Below are positions 12,740 through 25,800 of a stretch of DNA of 64,000 bases, piece after piece (positions within the stretch are counted from its first letter, which is position 1; each line of letters starts with the position of its first letter). The DNA comes from Plasmodium coatneyi (taxonomy: Eukaryota > Apicomplexa > Aconoidasida > Haemosporida > Plasmodiidae): assembly GCF_001680005.1 (NCBI RefSeq), contig NC_033565.1:1469501-1533500 (forward strand), read 5' to 3'. The position numbers and the translations under genes were made by a program. The notes beneath the pieces are model-generated. The model made no database searches. It was not told the DNA's origin and saw only the letters and a program-made list of their open reading frames with translations.

Positions 12740-13532
12740 CTACTTCTTTGTGCATTTTCGTTTCCTTTTTTTTGTGAAGTGGACAGGCAAAGTTGGCTAA
12801 TTAGAATTTAAAAAGGGGCGTTTATTTTGCAAATGGTGAGAATATGAGTTGAGTTGAAAATAATGTGGCGTTACTGTTTTGCTTTGCCATGTTTTTTTTT
12901 TTTTTTTTTTTTTTTTTTTCATTTGTCATTTTTCCATGTGCATGCTTTATGCTCACGCGGCATCAAAAAAAAAAAGAACAGTAACAGTGCAACAATCACA
13001 CCAGCAGTCGTGGCTACCATCAAATCGCCCAACTCGCGAAGTAACGAACGAACGTTAGTCAGTCAGTCAGTTAGTTACAAAGAGGGAACTAAATAAGGGG
13101 AGATAGGCGGACAGGGAAAAAAATGCACAATAACACAAAAAAAAAGGGAAAAGGAAACCATGGAGATGGTGCAAATTCGATGCCAGACAAGCGAAAAGGG
13201 CAAAACGGGGAGATGAAGGATGGACTAGAGTAAAGTGTTCCCCGAAGTGCGCCACGATGTGTATGTAGGCCTCTGGTACGTGTGTATGGGGACGTCCGTT
13301 TTGGGGGAAGGACTTCCCTACCAGAGCTAACATATGTAGGAAGTGGGGGGACGGATTTTCTCCACGTCGGGTGATAGAGGCGTCCACCTGTGTGTCTGAG
13401 GATGTGCATATGGAGATGTGTGTAATTGGAACAGGAGGCCGCTTCTGTGCTCCAGTGTTGCATGCACAATTGTGAAGGTGTAAAAAAAATATTTCATTTT
13501 TCCCGTATCGAATTTAGTGTGGCTAACATGAG
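12740..13532. other. Convergent intergenic region, MMS19 / TMEM222-like
   Basis: About 0.8 kb between converging genes, expected to hold both 3' UTRs. A T28 run lies at 12892-12919, an A12 run near 12965, and a short GTCA-type tandem repeat near 13055-13078. No gene was recognised. Confidence 0.5.
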
Positions 13533-14606
13533 CTAATAGGTGACTGCGAGGAAGACGAACAGCAGGAGGATAAAGAGGAAGGGTCCGTACAGCACGAAAA
13601 AGTACTTCCACCTGCACGGGTGCATGCGAAAAGGGAAAAACGATGTAAGCAGGGGTGTGGAGAGTTCAAAAAATGGAGGTCAGTCTGGGCACCCTTTCGA
13701 TTCGAACAAGTTGCCCTTGTTCTGCTGGCGCGCTTACGAGACGAAATGGCCATGGATCACCAGATTTAGGACCACCTTGAACGGGGTCCTGTGGAAGAGA
13801 GGAGGGGGGGGTAGGCTCATCGACAGATTAATCAGAATTGGGTAGAGGAACTCCCCTGGGAAGAGACACACAATGCAGCCGCACGCACAGCGCAGCGTTC
13901 CAGCGGTCGACCTCGCTATGCGTGTGCATAAATGAATAAATAAATGAATATATATGTATGTATATGTATGTATATATCTGTAGTGTGAAAAAAAGAAGAA
14001 GAAGTGAACTCCCACTCAGGGCTAACGTACCAGTTGGATCTCCCCTTATACTTTATGTTATTCAGGACCATGGCGACATGGTGGTGGCAATTATTACTGT
14101 AAAAGGGAATTTATTTAAAAAAAGATTTTTCCTTTTTTCTTTTATCCTTTGTATAGCGGAATGTTTTGCTATTTCCGTGGGGTCATTATTTAGGCGATGT
14201 CTTTTTTTTTCCTTTTTTTGTCTTACACGAATAGGTTATGCTACATTGTGGTAGGAGAAACGGGTAACATGGAGGTGGATGCGCGAGTGAGGGGGAACCG
14301 TATTGGTTCACTTGGAAAGGGGGGACACCCAATGCCCCAGCGGAGCAAGCGCGTAGTATTTACCTTCCTTTTGGAAAAAACTTCATCCGCTTGGTAGATG
14401 GCTTCATCGTAGAACTAAGTGGTAGGTTGTGCGCAATAAGTGGTAGCTGTTTTGTGGTAATTCCCTTTTTGCAGTGGGGAACTCTGCCGCAGCTCTGGGA
14501 AACTCCCTCTCCTACCCTACCTTGTCAGTGATGGCCAGAGGAAGTTTATTCTTGTCCAACTGCCAATACTTCATTGGGTCGCTAAATTCCATATTGTCTG
14601 GTTTGG

Positions 14607-14643
<37 letters not shown>

Positions 14644-15277
14644 AGGGAAGGCAGACTGTCGAGATTGAGCAGTGGAAGGAAGATTGTCCCTTCAAATCGA
14701 CTCAGCTTGTGCAACGAGTAACTGTGGATGAGAGAACATAGAGAGGGTGTGGGTGACTAAGGTAGACAGTCCACTCAGGAAAAACATGCAAGGGAGAAAC
14801 AGTACCAACTGAGATAGTGTATGACCCGGAGAAGTCGTGAATTACGCCTGAGGATGTGCATATTCCTGCCAAGGATGAGGAAAAAAAAAAAAAAAAAAAA
14901 AAAAAAGTAGGATGGGGGGAGAACATACAACAATCTGCACGGGCGCATCCCCACATTGTCATCCTTTCAGGAGTGAAAGAATCCACTTTGGGAATAAAAT
15001 GTCTTTTCTTACCGACATGCCCCACTATGGGGATGAAGGTGGACGCGCATGGTAGGTAGGAAAACACGACACAGTAGGGAAACTGCAACGGGGGGGAGGC
15101 GGCAAGTGGTGGTGGTGAGGTGACGCTGGCGAGGTAATGGTGCTGGCGTGTGTGCATGCGGAAAATTGGCTAGGACGCACAGACCCCTCCTTCCTCGTCT
15201 CACTAACGCTCCACTATGATCATTACCTTGTTGTCTTGTGTGTTAATCTCGGTATTCTTCATGAAGTCATTTGGCAT
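13533..15277 (-). CDS. TMEM222: TMEM222/RTE1-family (DUF778) membrane protein, 9 exons
   Basis: The exons, in transcript order, are 15277-15227, 15082-15013, 14865-14806, 14597-14521, 14414-14364, 14240-14227, 14096-14031, 13788-13738 and 13611-13533. All junctions are GT-AG and all phases close, giving 172 residues. The product follows human TMEM222 along its length: FPYCVVFSYLPC, FIPIVGHVGICTSSGVIHDF, MKYWQLDKN, HNLFVNNCHHHVA, KYKGRSNW, then a hydrophobic C-terminus YFFVLYGPFLFILLLFVF. The NNCHHHVA block matches the family's conserved Cys/His motif. Plant RTE1 belongs to this family and acts in ER/Golgi membranes; the biochemical role is unclear. T35 and T26 runs on the coding strand directly precede the acceptors of exons 4 and 3. 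No single exon exceeds 79 bases, so a plain ORF search misses the gene. It converges with MMS19 and diverges from the giant C2/EF-hand gene. Confidence 0.88.
14227..14240 (-). other. 14-base microexon of the TMEM222-like gene
   Basis: This exon encodes His-Asn-Leu-Phe plus two bases of a Val codon. It is flanked by TAG and GTAAGA. Without it, exons 5 and 7 do not join in phase (a stop codon follows at once). With it, the product gains the HNL residues found at the same place in human TMEM222 just before the Asn-Cys-His block. Confidence 0.8.
14607..14641. repeat. A35 homopolymer acting as intronic polypyrimidine tract
   Basis: Thirty-five A on the plus strand are T35 on the coding strand of the TMEM222-like gene and end about ten bases before the exon 4 acceptor. 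A similar A26 run at 14881-14906 precedes the exon 3 acceptor. Confidence 0.9.
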
Positions 15278-16860
15278 GTTGAACGGAGTGGGGGGTGAAA
15301 AGGGCAGCAAAAAAAAGACGACAAAACAAAACGTGGACGGGGGAGTTGGTCAGCTGGATGGCTCATTCCCGGTGAGCTGCTAACAGGGCGAACAAAGAAA
15401 CGGACAAAAAAAATAAAAACACTTGGGCGTGATTAATAAGTCGACTGTGCGGGGGTTAAAAAAAAAAGCGGAAAACAAAAAGCAAAAAACAAAAAACAAG
15501 AAACACATGTTTGTTTGTATTTATGAGTACGTTTATGTGTACTTGCGTGTGTTCCTTTTTTTGAGATCGCTTGTCAATTCTTTCGTCGTGGCCAGTTTTC
15601 CCGCGCAATTGTGTACCCGCATAATTTAAGGCGGGCGTGACGGAACGTTAGGAGTTCGCACTAGTGTATGCATGAACGGGGGCACTTGTTCGTTTCATTT
15701 TTTTTTTCTTTTTTTTCGTCCTCCTTTTCGACACTTACCCACCCGTCCGAATACGCTCAGAACGGAAAAACGTATTTCACCTTTTGAGAAAAAAAAAAAA
15801 AGAATTTCCCTGGAGTCCAAGTGTAAGCTTATGTGTACGTGCTACTGGGAAGAAACGACTTTTCCGTGTTTCACTTTTTTTTTTTTCAAACCAAACAGGT
15901 GAACAGTGGCTTGTGATAAGTGAGGCTTATGCTGCTCATTTTATTCATTTTATTCTTTTATTTTTTTTTTTTGTGAATTTTTTCCCTTTTTTTTCCACTT
16001 TTCCATCTTTTCCGCGTCCCCCGTTTTTTAAGTTTCTCTTATGAACGTACTACGCGCAGGGCGCTTCCCCTTTGGCGACGGGGCGTAGGCCTTTTTTTTT
16101 TTCGTTTTCATCCTCCCTTGAGTAAGCATACGCTTGCGGTGCGGAGGCACATGGAAGGGCAAAAGCATGTGGACAGGAGATGCTTTGCGGAAGCGCGAAA
16201 TTGCGAAATCGCGGGAAAGCGCAAATGCAAATGCAAGCGTGTACACATGTGTACAGATCTGCGAGCGCATATTTTTCTGTTCATCTTCACATCGTTGTAT
16301 AGCCCTGACGAACCGTTTCAACAGTTCCGTGAGCACACTTCGCTCATCCCATAAAGGTTGTCTACCCTTGGGGGCCCCTTCATTTTTGTTCTAATGTTGT
16401 CATAAAGGGTGGTAGTGGTATTTTTCCCTGCCAACTCGTCAATAATTTTTTTTTTCTTGTAAAGTTGACAAAAATGCGCATGTTTGAAAGCACGCCTTTT
16501 TATTTATTTTTTTTTTTTCATAGAACTCGCTTAAATATGTTTCACTGTTTGTTTCTTCACTTTTTGTTCTTCTACATTTAGCTACACCTGTTTTAGTCTC
16601 CTTTTTTTTTAATACCCATTTGACGGTACAGGCATTTGTACTTATACATGCGGAGGCGTTGTGGGCACATTTTGCTCTTCACCACGTCACCGCTTGGCTT
16701 AGCTGACTCCTTTTTTTTTTTTTTTGATCCTCGGGGGGGAGATCTACGTGGCAGATACGCACGTGCGTACCTACCTATGTATTTACCTACATAGGGGCAC
16801 ACCTCCATGTTGGGCAGGCACGCCCCCAATTAACCACCCCTGCAATTGCACCGAAACAAA
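15278..16860. promoter_or_regulatory. Divergent promoter region, TMEM222-like / giant C2-EF-hand gene
   Basis: About 1.6 kb between head-to-head start codons, rich in T runs (many of 8-14 bases). Short ORFs here are low-complexity, lack family similarity and look fortuitous. No RNA gene was recognised. Confidence 0.5.
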
Positions 16861-19800
16861 ATGAGTGACAATGCATGTCCAAGCGTGGCTTCATCCGTGG
16901 ATAGCACGCTGTTCAACGTGCTGGCGGCGGGCAGGGACAAGAGCAAGCAGACGCTCGAAGAAATTAAGGAACTCCAAGAAAGGAACAAAATGCTCATGAA
17001 AAATGAGCTCAAAGAATACAAAATTGTTAACAAGCTTATTAGTGAGCATATAGGATCCATGCCAGACCTTCTAACTACCCTTAGCGATTCATCACAGTTA
17101 GGTGCCACACTAGGGTGGGTGGATAAAGGACGGGAGGTGACAGATTCGTTAGATGAGGAGGAAATATACCCCCAACGGATATCCAGTTGGGAGGACAATA
17201 GCGGAAGTATGGATAAAACAAATCATCGCACTAGCACACATCTGGAGGAGAACGCAGAGATCACAGAGAAGGGAAGGACAGACGAAGGTGCAGTAGTTGC
17301 CTGGATCCACCCACAGGATGGGAGGGACCAAATTAGTAAAAAGGAGGATGTTCCCCAAAAAGGAGATCCATATGCGGGATTCCCTTCCAGGATGAACCTA
17401 CTCCAATTGAAGCAAAAAATAGAGCGTCAACGATTGGCTCTCTCAGATGTAAAGGATTATCAGACGAATAGTATGTTACTTAGCGAGGTGAAGAAAATAA
17501 GACAGCTATCCTTTAGCGATGGTGCAGTCGTAAAAGTTAGTGGAATGCATGATCATGGTTCTCATTCCAAATTGGCCTTAAGGGAAGAGGCAACAATTTG
17601 GCACACTCCAAATGGGGAAGACAAAAATGACTTCACTAAGGGAGGAAGCATTATTGAGCAACTTCTGATGAGTAGCGACTTCCGTAGCTCTCTCAGTTCT
17701 AAGGGGGCACAGGGCGAACCTTTGGGGGATTCGTTCACCGTGTCGTTGGATAGTGGACCTAATGGGAGTAGGCCTAACAAGCTTAGTGGAGAAGGTACTA
17801 CAAAATTGAACAGCCCCGATGGAAACGTTCATGCAGAAGTGGATGGAGTAGAGAAGACGAAAAACGTTCTTCATTCAATTTGTTCGGTCGGAGAGTTGGG
17901 GTCCCCCTCGAGTGGCCACTTCGACGTTAGTCAATGTGGGGAAGTCAGCCAATGCAGGAACAGCAACAACTCTATGGGAATAAGTCGGATAGATTCGCAG
18001 TACTTCACGGGAGAGCTTATCGGAGAGAGTAACGGCGGGGAGAGCCTCCCTGATGGGACGTTGTTGCAAAGGGAAAAGGACACAGGAAGATCTGCCAACT
18101 ACCCCATAGGGACGATGAAACATTCAAGAAGTGAACAAACGGATCACCAGCTGGTGGATGTTATAATTCGCCTGTCCAAATTACAAATTGAGGAAAGATT
18201 TAAAAAGAAGCTGCAGTTTTTTAACGACTTTTGTCTCTCCATTTGTGTTCCCATTTCGTATGAGGGGGGGTCTCACGTAGTGGGGGAAGAACAACGTGGA
18301 CGCAGCGCCAGTGTAAATGATCTGAGTAGATCTGTAATGACGCCAATGGATGAGGAGTTGGATATGCCCAATTTGGAAAGGATAGCTATGGAGGGGGAAA
18401 AAAAGGATAACAAACGTAACAGAAGCGGCAAATATGTAAACCACACAAAAGGGAGGAATGAAGGAAAGATCCAAGGACCAGACACCTCCATCACGTACGA
18501 TAATTTTTGCCTAAAAAGTAACCATGTGAATGAGCACTTTATCGAGTTTGGGGAAGAAGTACATTGTAAGGTAGAGAGACAACTTTTTGAGAGCGTCGAA
18601 AAGGTAGCCATTTTACTATGCGCTAATCAGTATGAACAGCCAGGAAGGAAAAAAAAAAAAAAAAAAAAAAAAAATGAACTCATCCAAATTGTATACTTTG
18701 CAGCAGAAGAATGTTACCATTGTCAAGTCGCTCAATCGGCCATTCGTTGTTCCTGATTGGTACGAAATTTTGGCGTATGGCGAAGTTCCTCTTATATCCA
18801 AGGTTGGTGTGGAAGCACCACTGAGGGAGTTGTGTCTTTCAAGGGGGAATTCCTCCGACTTGGTGAAGCACCCACATGTAATGGTCTACCTGCAACTTGC
18901 CATACAGTACCTATCGAAAGGGGAAGATAATGATCATCTCCTCAGAATGGGGGAAACGTCAGACGGGCGTTCCTTGACGGAGCCCGCACGAGGGGGAAGT
19001 GTTAAACCACCAAAGGATGGAAATCGTTATGATGAAATAGGGCATGCCATCCGCCAGGAGGAGATTATCCAAAGTTTTGAGAGTAACAATAGCTACCACG
19101 CAGGGGGGGAAGACATACAGGGGCTTATCACTGAGCGGGGGAAGACGAACCCAGTTGGAGCATCCCCCCAAACGGTAGCAAATTGGAACAATCGTGATGC
19201 GAACGACGTGCTGTACCTCTATGTGCACAAAATGGTGAACCTGTCGAAGAGGCCCTTTGATAATATATCCATCTGTGTAAGGTTCACAAAAGAGGAAAAA
19301 TATGAGTATAAAAATTTTCCCCTGGAGGAGGAAAAAACATTCAACTTTTTTGTACACTCCAAGAGGAAGTTGAGTGAACTTCGGGAGGTGATACTAGAAG
19401 TGTGGGGGGACTGCATTGGAAAGGACAAAGGAAAATGGGTTCACCAGAGTGAGTATTATCACGAAGAGGATTGTAGAGACTGCGTTGGAATAGTGAATAT
19501 CCCCTTGGAAGACATCATCCAGAAGGAACAGGTGATCTGTTTGGAGAAACACCTGGAAATGACGCATCAGTTTTACGAAAATGTGAACTTCATATTTTGG
19601 GTCATTCTGGTGAGAGGGCAGAAAAACAAACAACAGAACGTGCAACAGTTTTGTGAGAAGTACATCGAAAGTTATGCCAATGAGGGGAAACATTCCCTAT
19701 CGAATGGGATTGATCAGACAGAAGAATCGCTAATAAGTTCTGTCTTTGCTCCATCGGGGGGAGAGCTGTCTGTGGGGAAGAAGTTCGCCCCGTCGGATAG

Positions 19801-22800
19801 CGACCCACCAGGGGAGGCACAGTCCTCCATGTCGATAAATGAGCAATACTTTATTTACGACTCGGAGAGCCTTTACAACAGGGAGTATTACGTGTATGAG
19901 TTACAGAGGGAAGTGCTGCAGAAGGACGTGCGTAGTGGTGCTCTCATCGCCAGCGTGATGGAGAGAAGTGCAGCAATGAAGCATCGAACAAACGATGATC
20001 AAAGAAGCGATGAAGGAAGAGAGGATCTCTTTGAAGAGAGCAACAGCAGTGTAAACGGCACCAACAGGGATGGAGACGACGAGGAGGAGCAGACGCAAAG
20101 AAAGGCGTTCGGACGAACGAAGAGAGAAGTAACCGTCGAAAGGGGAAAGGACCCATCGATCTACCTACCAATCGAGCTCATCAAAGAAGAACTACTCCTA
20201 CGAGGAATGAAGGAACACACAGTCCACGTAATGATAGAAGACATGAAAAAAGACGCAACCAAAAAGGACGAAAAGTATATTTTAAAAACACACGTAGAAC
20301 AATATATTGATAAAATTTTTACCAAGTGGGAAAAATTAACAAACAAATTATTCCTTCGGAATAAAAAAAAAATGCTCCTAAATGACGTGTGTGAATACTT
20401 GGATAACCTCTACATTGACGACGATAGGTACATTAGTAAGGAAGAATTTTTCATTTTTTTTCAAGAGGTCGGCATCGTTTTCGTGGACTCCACTGTATTC
20501 GATGAGTTGTGCTTACTGTTCTTTGACAGGGAAAGGAACGAAATATATTTCTCAGCCTTCTCCTCCCTTATCATAAAGAGAGGAGTTGAAGAACTCAAAA
20601 ATACTGTGTACGGTTACGACGTTTTGTTGAAACTTTTTGGGTCCTTCTACGACAACCAGGTGACGATAGAAAACCTGGAAAATGAATTGGTAAAAATTAA
20701 CCTGCAGACAAAGAATTATTACTCAGGGAGGATAAGAAGGTACTTCTCCTCCGAGGCACTGAAAAACTCATCCATTTATCAGGGTACTGCCGATGAGAAT
20801 TTAGGACGTTTTTTAAAAGAGGAAGAAAATGTGTGTTCCTGCACCTCTCTGTTGTTTTTACACTCCATCAGGTTTATGCTAACTAGGTTCAACAACAAGG
20901 ATTTTTCCAACCAGGATTTATTTTTCCTGGTGAAGTACCTGTTGCAGACGCAGTGCAATTACTCACGGACGGATGTTCGCGTTCTAGTGAATGTTATCAA
21001 GGGTATTGAATCCGTTAACTTGAGCTTCTTCCTGGCACTGTACCATATGTATGTGGAGCAACACGCCTCAGGGGGGGAACTACAAGGAGAGGCACATGTT
21101 GTGTGCAACCAGCACAGGGAGACCTCCGCATGGGGAGAACATAGCCAAGTGGAAGGAAAGCGCTTCCTCGTTTGTGACGACATGGGGGGCAGCACAGATG
21201 AAGGGATTGGTAACGACATGGTCGTGTCTTCCCCGTGTGGTGCGGCTCCTAACCAGGAAGGCGGTACATCTGGTCACGAAGCGGACTACGAATATGAGCA
21301 CACCGACGAGGGAGGGCATGTGGCTCTCTTCATGCTGGAGAGGAGTGACAAGGAGGAAGCACTCCTCGATAGGAGCAGTAAAATTATTCAGGCGGACCCC
21401 CCTGTGCAGGAGGATAATACTCCCAGTAGGAAGGTCAAAACGGATGGTCAAAATTATGATTGTGCGAAGGAACCTTTGGAGGAGACTCGTACTAGCATAA
21501 CAGAGACGCAAACTGATCGCAGCTTGGTAAGTGGTTTAGACGATCCGGGAGGGAAGAACCAAACAGATGGTCACACGGTTACAGGAAAAACATCCAAAGA
21601 CGCACCCTCAAATGTAAGGAAGCAAAAACACATGAGCGTAACGAACAGACCTACCTTTTGCAACACCACAGAGGAGAAGAAAAATACCAGTAGGCCAAGG
21701 AAAGATATAACGAAAGGATTCAAATATATACTCATCATTCTACATGGCAAAATTGTGAGCGGGCTTATAACTGTGAAATATATATCTGAGTGTCTGTTTC
21801 GCTATTTTGGTAGAAGGGGAAAGGATCGGAATGAACAGAATGAACAGAATGAACAGAATAAACAGAATGATAAAGTCGAGTTGCTGATGCTGTTCGATAT
21901 GTTGGGTCTTTACACGTCTTATGAGATTGCCCTGAGGGTACTGAACTGGTACGCAGGAGAGGTAATTCTAAACAGGGAGGGAAATAACCATGACGGAGTT
22001 TATGCAAACGGTATAGAAGCAACCGTGTGGGGGGAAAATAATTTTGAGGGGAACCACCATCGGAACATCCCCCTGCTGGAAGACTTCACCGCCATCAATC
22101 ACGAGCAGAACATAAAGAAGATTATGGAAAGGCACTACCTTAAAGAACAAATCGGAGGAAACATATTTTCTGGTAGCACACTGGAAGATTTTTTCGCTCT
22201 CCTAAAGGAAAAGGACATAGGAATACAAGCTTTTTCCAAAAAGAACATTTTTACGTACAGCGATTTTTACGCTACAGTTGAAAGTCTCAATTTAGATTTT
22301 TCCAGAAATTATGTGCGCCTGTTATTTTCTAATTTGTTAACCTACGACTTGACATCCTTCACCAGCGTAAATAGCAAGCTAATTTTTTACGACTGCATGG
22401 AGGTTTATTGGCTGAACTGGAACAGGGCCCATTTCGATTTCCACGGGGGGGAGGCGCACAAGCAGGTGTACCCCGAACAGGTGCACCCCGAGCAGGACGC
22501 GAGGGCCCTCTTGGACAGCGTCAAACAGAGGAGAAAGGAGCTAGCCATTTTTAAGAAGACAAACCAAGCGGATACCCCAAACAGGGTGAGCTATATCCCC
22601 CAGAAAAGCAGATTAGTACTTGTGCGTGAAGAGTGGGCCACGTCTATGGAGAACAGTATCCCACTGAAGGATCCAACATCGGGGGTTACTCACCCCTTGG
22701 CAACCCTCCCCCTGTACAGTTTATTCTTTTACCTTTCTGAGAATGGAATCCTAAAAGGAGAAGAACTTATAAAGCACTACTTTTTTATGAACATGTTCAG

Positions 22801-25800
22801 GTGCGAAATGAACTACCTAAATGTGGATGATTACGCGAATGATATTTATACGTTTTACGATTTTTGGCAAATTTGTAAAGACAAATGTGTGACTCTGTGT
22901 GAGTGTAGCGATGATGACTCGTTTAGGGAAGACCTTCTAAGGCTGATAGTGGTTATAAATAGGGACCACCATAGTGGTGGTAAAGAGGCAATCCGGAAGG
23001 GACACAGTGGAGGGATGCTCCCCACGGGTAAAGTGACCATAGCGAAGTCGACCTCCTCACTTCAAACCCTACTGAAGGGAAAGACTCACCTATTTTCGAA
23101 GAATTTGAAAAAGAATCTGGGCATTTTGCGGATGGCCGTGGAAAACCTGGGCAAGGGAATCACCAATGTTTCTCACTTCCCGCTGGGACCCTGCCTAGGA
23201 CGGAGTCGTAGTGCAATGAACCAAAGTGCCATCAGTTCTAACGCGAATTGGAACAGAAGCGGCAGCTATGATGCATCTTTGGGGAGACGAACGGGGAGCA
23301 CACACACGGGGGAGGAACCACTTTTGCAGTTTCTCAGAAGAAATAAACATGTTGTAGAACATATGCGGGAATTCTTTTACCTGTTTGTTTTCTGTTGCAA
23401 AGTGGCGAACAACGAGTCGGTGGATTTGTCCTTTCAGGAGCAGGAGTGGATTTTCTATCGGGGGAAATTGAAGGCGCACTATTCCCACAGGGGGGAGAAT
23501 AAACACACGTACGTGCCTGCTGGTGCGGTGAGAAGAAAGAAGGACAGGTCTAACTATTCCCCATTTGCTTATAAGGAAGTACGCATATGCTGTGAGGAGA
23601 AGAAATTTACGAGCCAAGAGTACAAACGGGTGGTGTATCCATACCTCCTTCTCCTTTGCGATTTGCTAAAAAAAATTGTGCACATTTATAAGGATGGACA
23701 TGCTGCTTATGTGAAGAAAAGATTTGTCCTTAATTATGAGGAGAAAAATGCGCGGATAATTTTTTTGCATCGCGTGGAAAATATTATGACCAGGTCAGGC
23801 AGTTTTGACGCCAAAGAGTGGAACAAAATATACAGCATATTTGAAGCGCTAGACGTCAGAATAAGTGAGTTCCTTTTAAATTTGTGGAGCTGCCTTGAGG
23901 TGAATAAGTACATCGTGAAACTCCCCAATGGAGTTACCCTTTTTAATGATTGCTATAATACCATGTGGGATTTGATGAGGCCGAAAGGGAGTGGCCGTTC
24001 TTCCCTTTGGGGAGATGTACCTACAGGTAGGAAGAATACCCCCATGAGGAGGAACAGAACTGATCATAATTCTGATGAATGGAACGATCTATACGTAAAG
24101 AATGTGAAATATGTTATTGCCTTCAACAAGCTGCTTCTGTCCGATATACGCGGGGTCAATAGGAGGAGTCTACTTCACAGTAAGTACTTCACACAGGACA
24201 AAATGTTTACGAAGCACATGACCAATCTGCACGTGAGGGCATTATTTAATGAGTGCATTTTGGCAGGACTGAACATCAACCGATTGTTCGCACATATTGA
24301 TAAGAAGGACTCCTTCATTTATGTACTCTCCAAAAATTTTAATCATATTTTTTCTGAAGAAGACATAGCATTATTTGTGAAGAAATACTCCTTCGTAGTA
24401 GATATGACATCCCTCCATTTGAGAAATTCCTGCCATAATTTTTTTTCAACAAAAAATTTTTTACATGACCTGTACAGGCAAGGTGAATTCTACAATGCGC
24501 AATTGAAGGGAAAGCTGTTCAGATTTTTTTTTAAAAATGAAAATGTATTTTTCTGCAAACACCACCAACGCATTGTGCATACCAATTTCGAACCAATGGA
24601 TAAACACCATTTGATGTCTTGTGATAAGTTGAAGAACATTTTGTCACTGCATGGTTTGTTTCTTTCCTGGGCAGAGCTGTATGACTTTTTCCAGCCTCTC
24701 AACAAATTTTGTGTCATTTACGATTCGAAGAAGTTTGAGCTACACGAGGCGGGGAAACCGGGCCCCTACATTTTGAAGGCGTACATCAACCTGCCGAATT
24801 TGTTGCGCCTGGCGGGGGAGGCGGCAAACAGGGGGGTGCAGCTGCATGGAAAGGCAGAGGAGCATCCACCCCAAGACAACCTCAAGAGAGAGAAGATCGT
24901 GGAAAAATCTGTATCAAAAAATGATTTTCACAAAAAAGACAGCTACACGGAAAAGATGCTCGCAAGTGACCCCCACTCGTCGTTCTGCTCATTTAGAAGT
25001 CTGGTCCGCTCGGGGAGGGCCCCCTCTAAAAAGAAACCACTCGGAAAGGCAACCACAAGGGGGAAAAACGCGAAAGGGGAAGAACAAAAAAAAACACTTA
25101 ACCTTTGCAGTGATGTTGTGCACACAAATTTAGCAAAAGCGAACGGTTTACCCAGGACATACTTCTACGACTTTCGTTTTAATAGCCTAACCATGGGAAG
25201 AATTTTATTTTTTTTTTTCATCAAGCTAGCCAATTTGAAGTCGAAGAGCGACCTCACACATGGGCAAATGTATTATGGGATCAAACGAGCAGGGAAAAAA
25301 GGTATCGTAAAGAAGGAAATGGAAAATGCATGCCATCTGTTGCTCAACATGGAAGAAAACAAGTTAAACTCCATCATACCGGATGACTTTGTTTTGAAGA
25401 AGGAAGAGTTTCTAAAGGGAGTTCATTTAAATTTATTTCTCCTCAGAGATAGGTTAGACTTCCTATTCGGGGAGGATCATTCCTCACCAATTCATGTGCA
25501 TCAGTTTGTTAATTTTTTCGACACGGAGAAAGGTGCAGTCTCCTTTTCGAACTACAGATATGTGTACAACTTTGCCTACGAGTGGGTAAATCGCATGCAC
25601 ATGAAGGATGAATATGTAAGTAGGGGGTTGTGTGAGGCGTTGCTGGCGGAGTTTCGCCTACCAGACATGACGACTGATAGCAATGGGGAGGAGGGAGAAG
25701 AACCCCCTCTCAGCGTGACAGAGGTGCGTGAAGCGTCTGAGAAGGAATCCAATGTGAAGAAGAAAAAAGAAAATTTACAAAACGAAGTGGAGGACGTGGC

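Noticed and set aside
13055..13078. GTCA tandem repeat as a possible telomere-like or CRISPR-like element
   Set aside because: Too short (about five copies) and lacks spacers; a simple microsatellite.
16846..16860. Start of the giant gene at 16846
   Set aside because: The codon is TTG; the first ATG in frame is at 16861.
18632..18676. Start of the second giant-gene frame at 18632 as a genuine initiation site
   Set aside because: That ATG lies in the middle of the first frame's coding sequence directly before the poly(A) run; a single gene with a one-base run error is simpler.
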